A stretch of 64,000 nt of DNA, from positions 25,683,638 through 25,747,637 of the forward strand of contig OZ059900.1 of the NCBI GenBank assembly GCA_964057225.1, given 5' to 3'. Positions 63,951 to 64,000 of the stretch are shown in pieces. The position numbers were made by a program, and so were the translations under genes. This stretch comes from Auanema rhodensis. Taxonomy: Eukaryota; Nematoda; Chromadorea; Rhabditida; Rhabditidae. Under the pieces are notes generated by a model that was given only the letters and a program-made list of their open reading frames with translations, was not told the origin of the DNA and ran no database searches. How positions within the stretch are numbered: position 1 is the stretch's first letter; each line of letters begins with the position of its first letter.

Positions 63951-64000
63951 TTACAGCGAAATTTCCAAAAACTGGTTTTCCAGCATAATACAATATTTCT
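63951..64000 (+). repeat. Partial unit at window end (unit 188)
   Basis: These are the first 50 bp of another unit with C41 (AATACAAT). That points to class B or the C41 form of class A. The array runs out of the window here. Confidence 0.95.

Larger units (their letters stand above)
1..64000 (+). repeat. 342-bp satellite DNA array, whole window
   Basis: The same 342-bp unit repeats 187 times and continues as a 50-bp partial copy at the end. Every copy has the same orientation and nothing is inserted between copies. Tracking the phase of a fixed landmark (CATGGG or its variants, at unit positions 51-56) accounts for every base: 187 x 342, minus seven single-base deletions, plus one 3-bp insertion, ends at 63950. 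The unit is about 34% GC, and units are roughly 96-98% identical to each other. No edge of the array is seen, so it is longer than 64 kb. Tandem satellites of this kind are typical of eukaryotic centromeric or pericentromeric heterochromatin; that location is inferred. I do not recognise the family. No coding region, tRNA, rRNA or mobile element interrupts it, so stretches without genes here contain only this repeat. Confidence 0.98.

Noticed and set aside
1-64000. CRISPR array
   Set aside because: The repeat unit is 342 bp with no unique spacers. The variable positions are scattered single bases, not spacer blocks.
1-64000. Transposable element or retroviral insertion within the array
   Set aside because: Phase-tracking of the unit landmark accounts for every base from 1 to 64000 with eight small indels only, leaving no room for an insertion.

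Overview
The window is one uninterrupted tandem array of satellite DNA. It contains 187 complete repeat units plus a 50-bp partial unit, all head-to-tail in the same orientation. Neither array edge is visible. The unit is 342 bp. By phase-tracking, 179 units fit 342 bp, seven are 341 bp (one T lost from a T7 run) and one is 345 bp. No gene, RNA gene, transposable element, CRISPR array or other single-copy sequence is visible. The small open frames that recur at the unit period are by-products of the repeat. The window points to a eukaryotic chromosome, probably centromeric or other constitutive heterochromatin. It does not identify the organism: the unit is about 34% GC, CpG is not depleted (10 per unit against about 10 expected), and I do not recognise the family.

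The array has higher-order structure built on shallow divergence: units differ at roughly 2-4% of positions. I sorted units into classes by diagnostic bases, numbering each unit from the T of its TTACAGC. A = G103, A120, T170. A' = A with T54 and G108. A2 = A with G163, T181 and A170. B = A91, G97, C80, usually C41 and C115; B1 = B with T115 and A190. C = C80, T103, C105, C120, A170 (lower-case c = the same with T80). C2 = C with T43 and G97. D = A55, A83, G111, A112, A120, T170 (D' adds G97). E = A60, C80, T105, A112. F = A63, T80, T105, A112. G = A72, C80, T164; G2 = the same with C164 and T170. H = E-like with T60 and G127. I = A53, A60, A72, C133 (I' adds G124).

Layout. Positions 1-36250 (units 1-106) are rich in classes: A to I are mixed, with 6-, 7-, 15- and 16-unit repeats. 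The most striking is a 15-unit, 5129-bp tandem duplication (20179-25307 and 25308-30436) whose copies differ, by eye, at only two bases. Positions 36251-64000 (units 107-188) use almost only A, B and C and their chimeras. They show a 20-unit periodicity (38303-49586), then a clean trimer A-B-C repeat (55401-59504) and a tetramer C-B-C-A (54375-63950, interrupted). This pattern is what repeated unequal exchange and gene conversion in a large satellite array produce. Any function, for example centromeric chromatin, is inference.

Unit starts: unit 1 at 1; unit 2 at 343; units 3-18 at 684+342(n-3); unit 19 at 6155; 20 at 6497; 21 at 6839; units 22-56 at 7184+342(n-22); units 57-63 at 19153+342(n-57); units 64-78 at 21546+342(n-64); units 79-120 at 26675+342(n-79); units 121-140 at 41038+342(n-121); units 141-188 at 47877+342(n-141).
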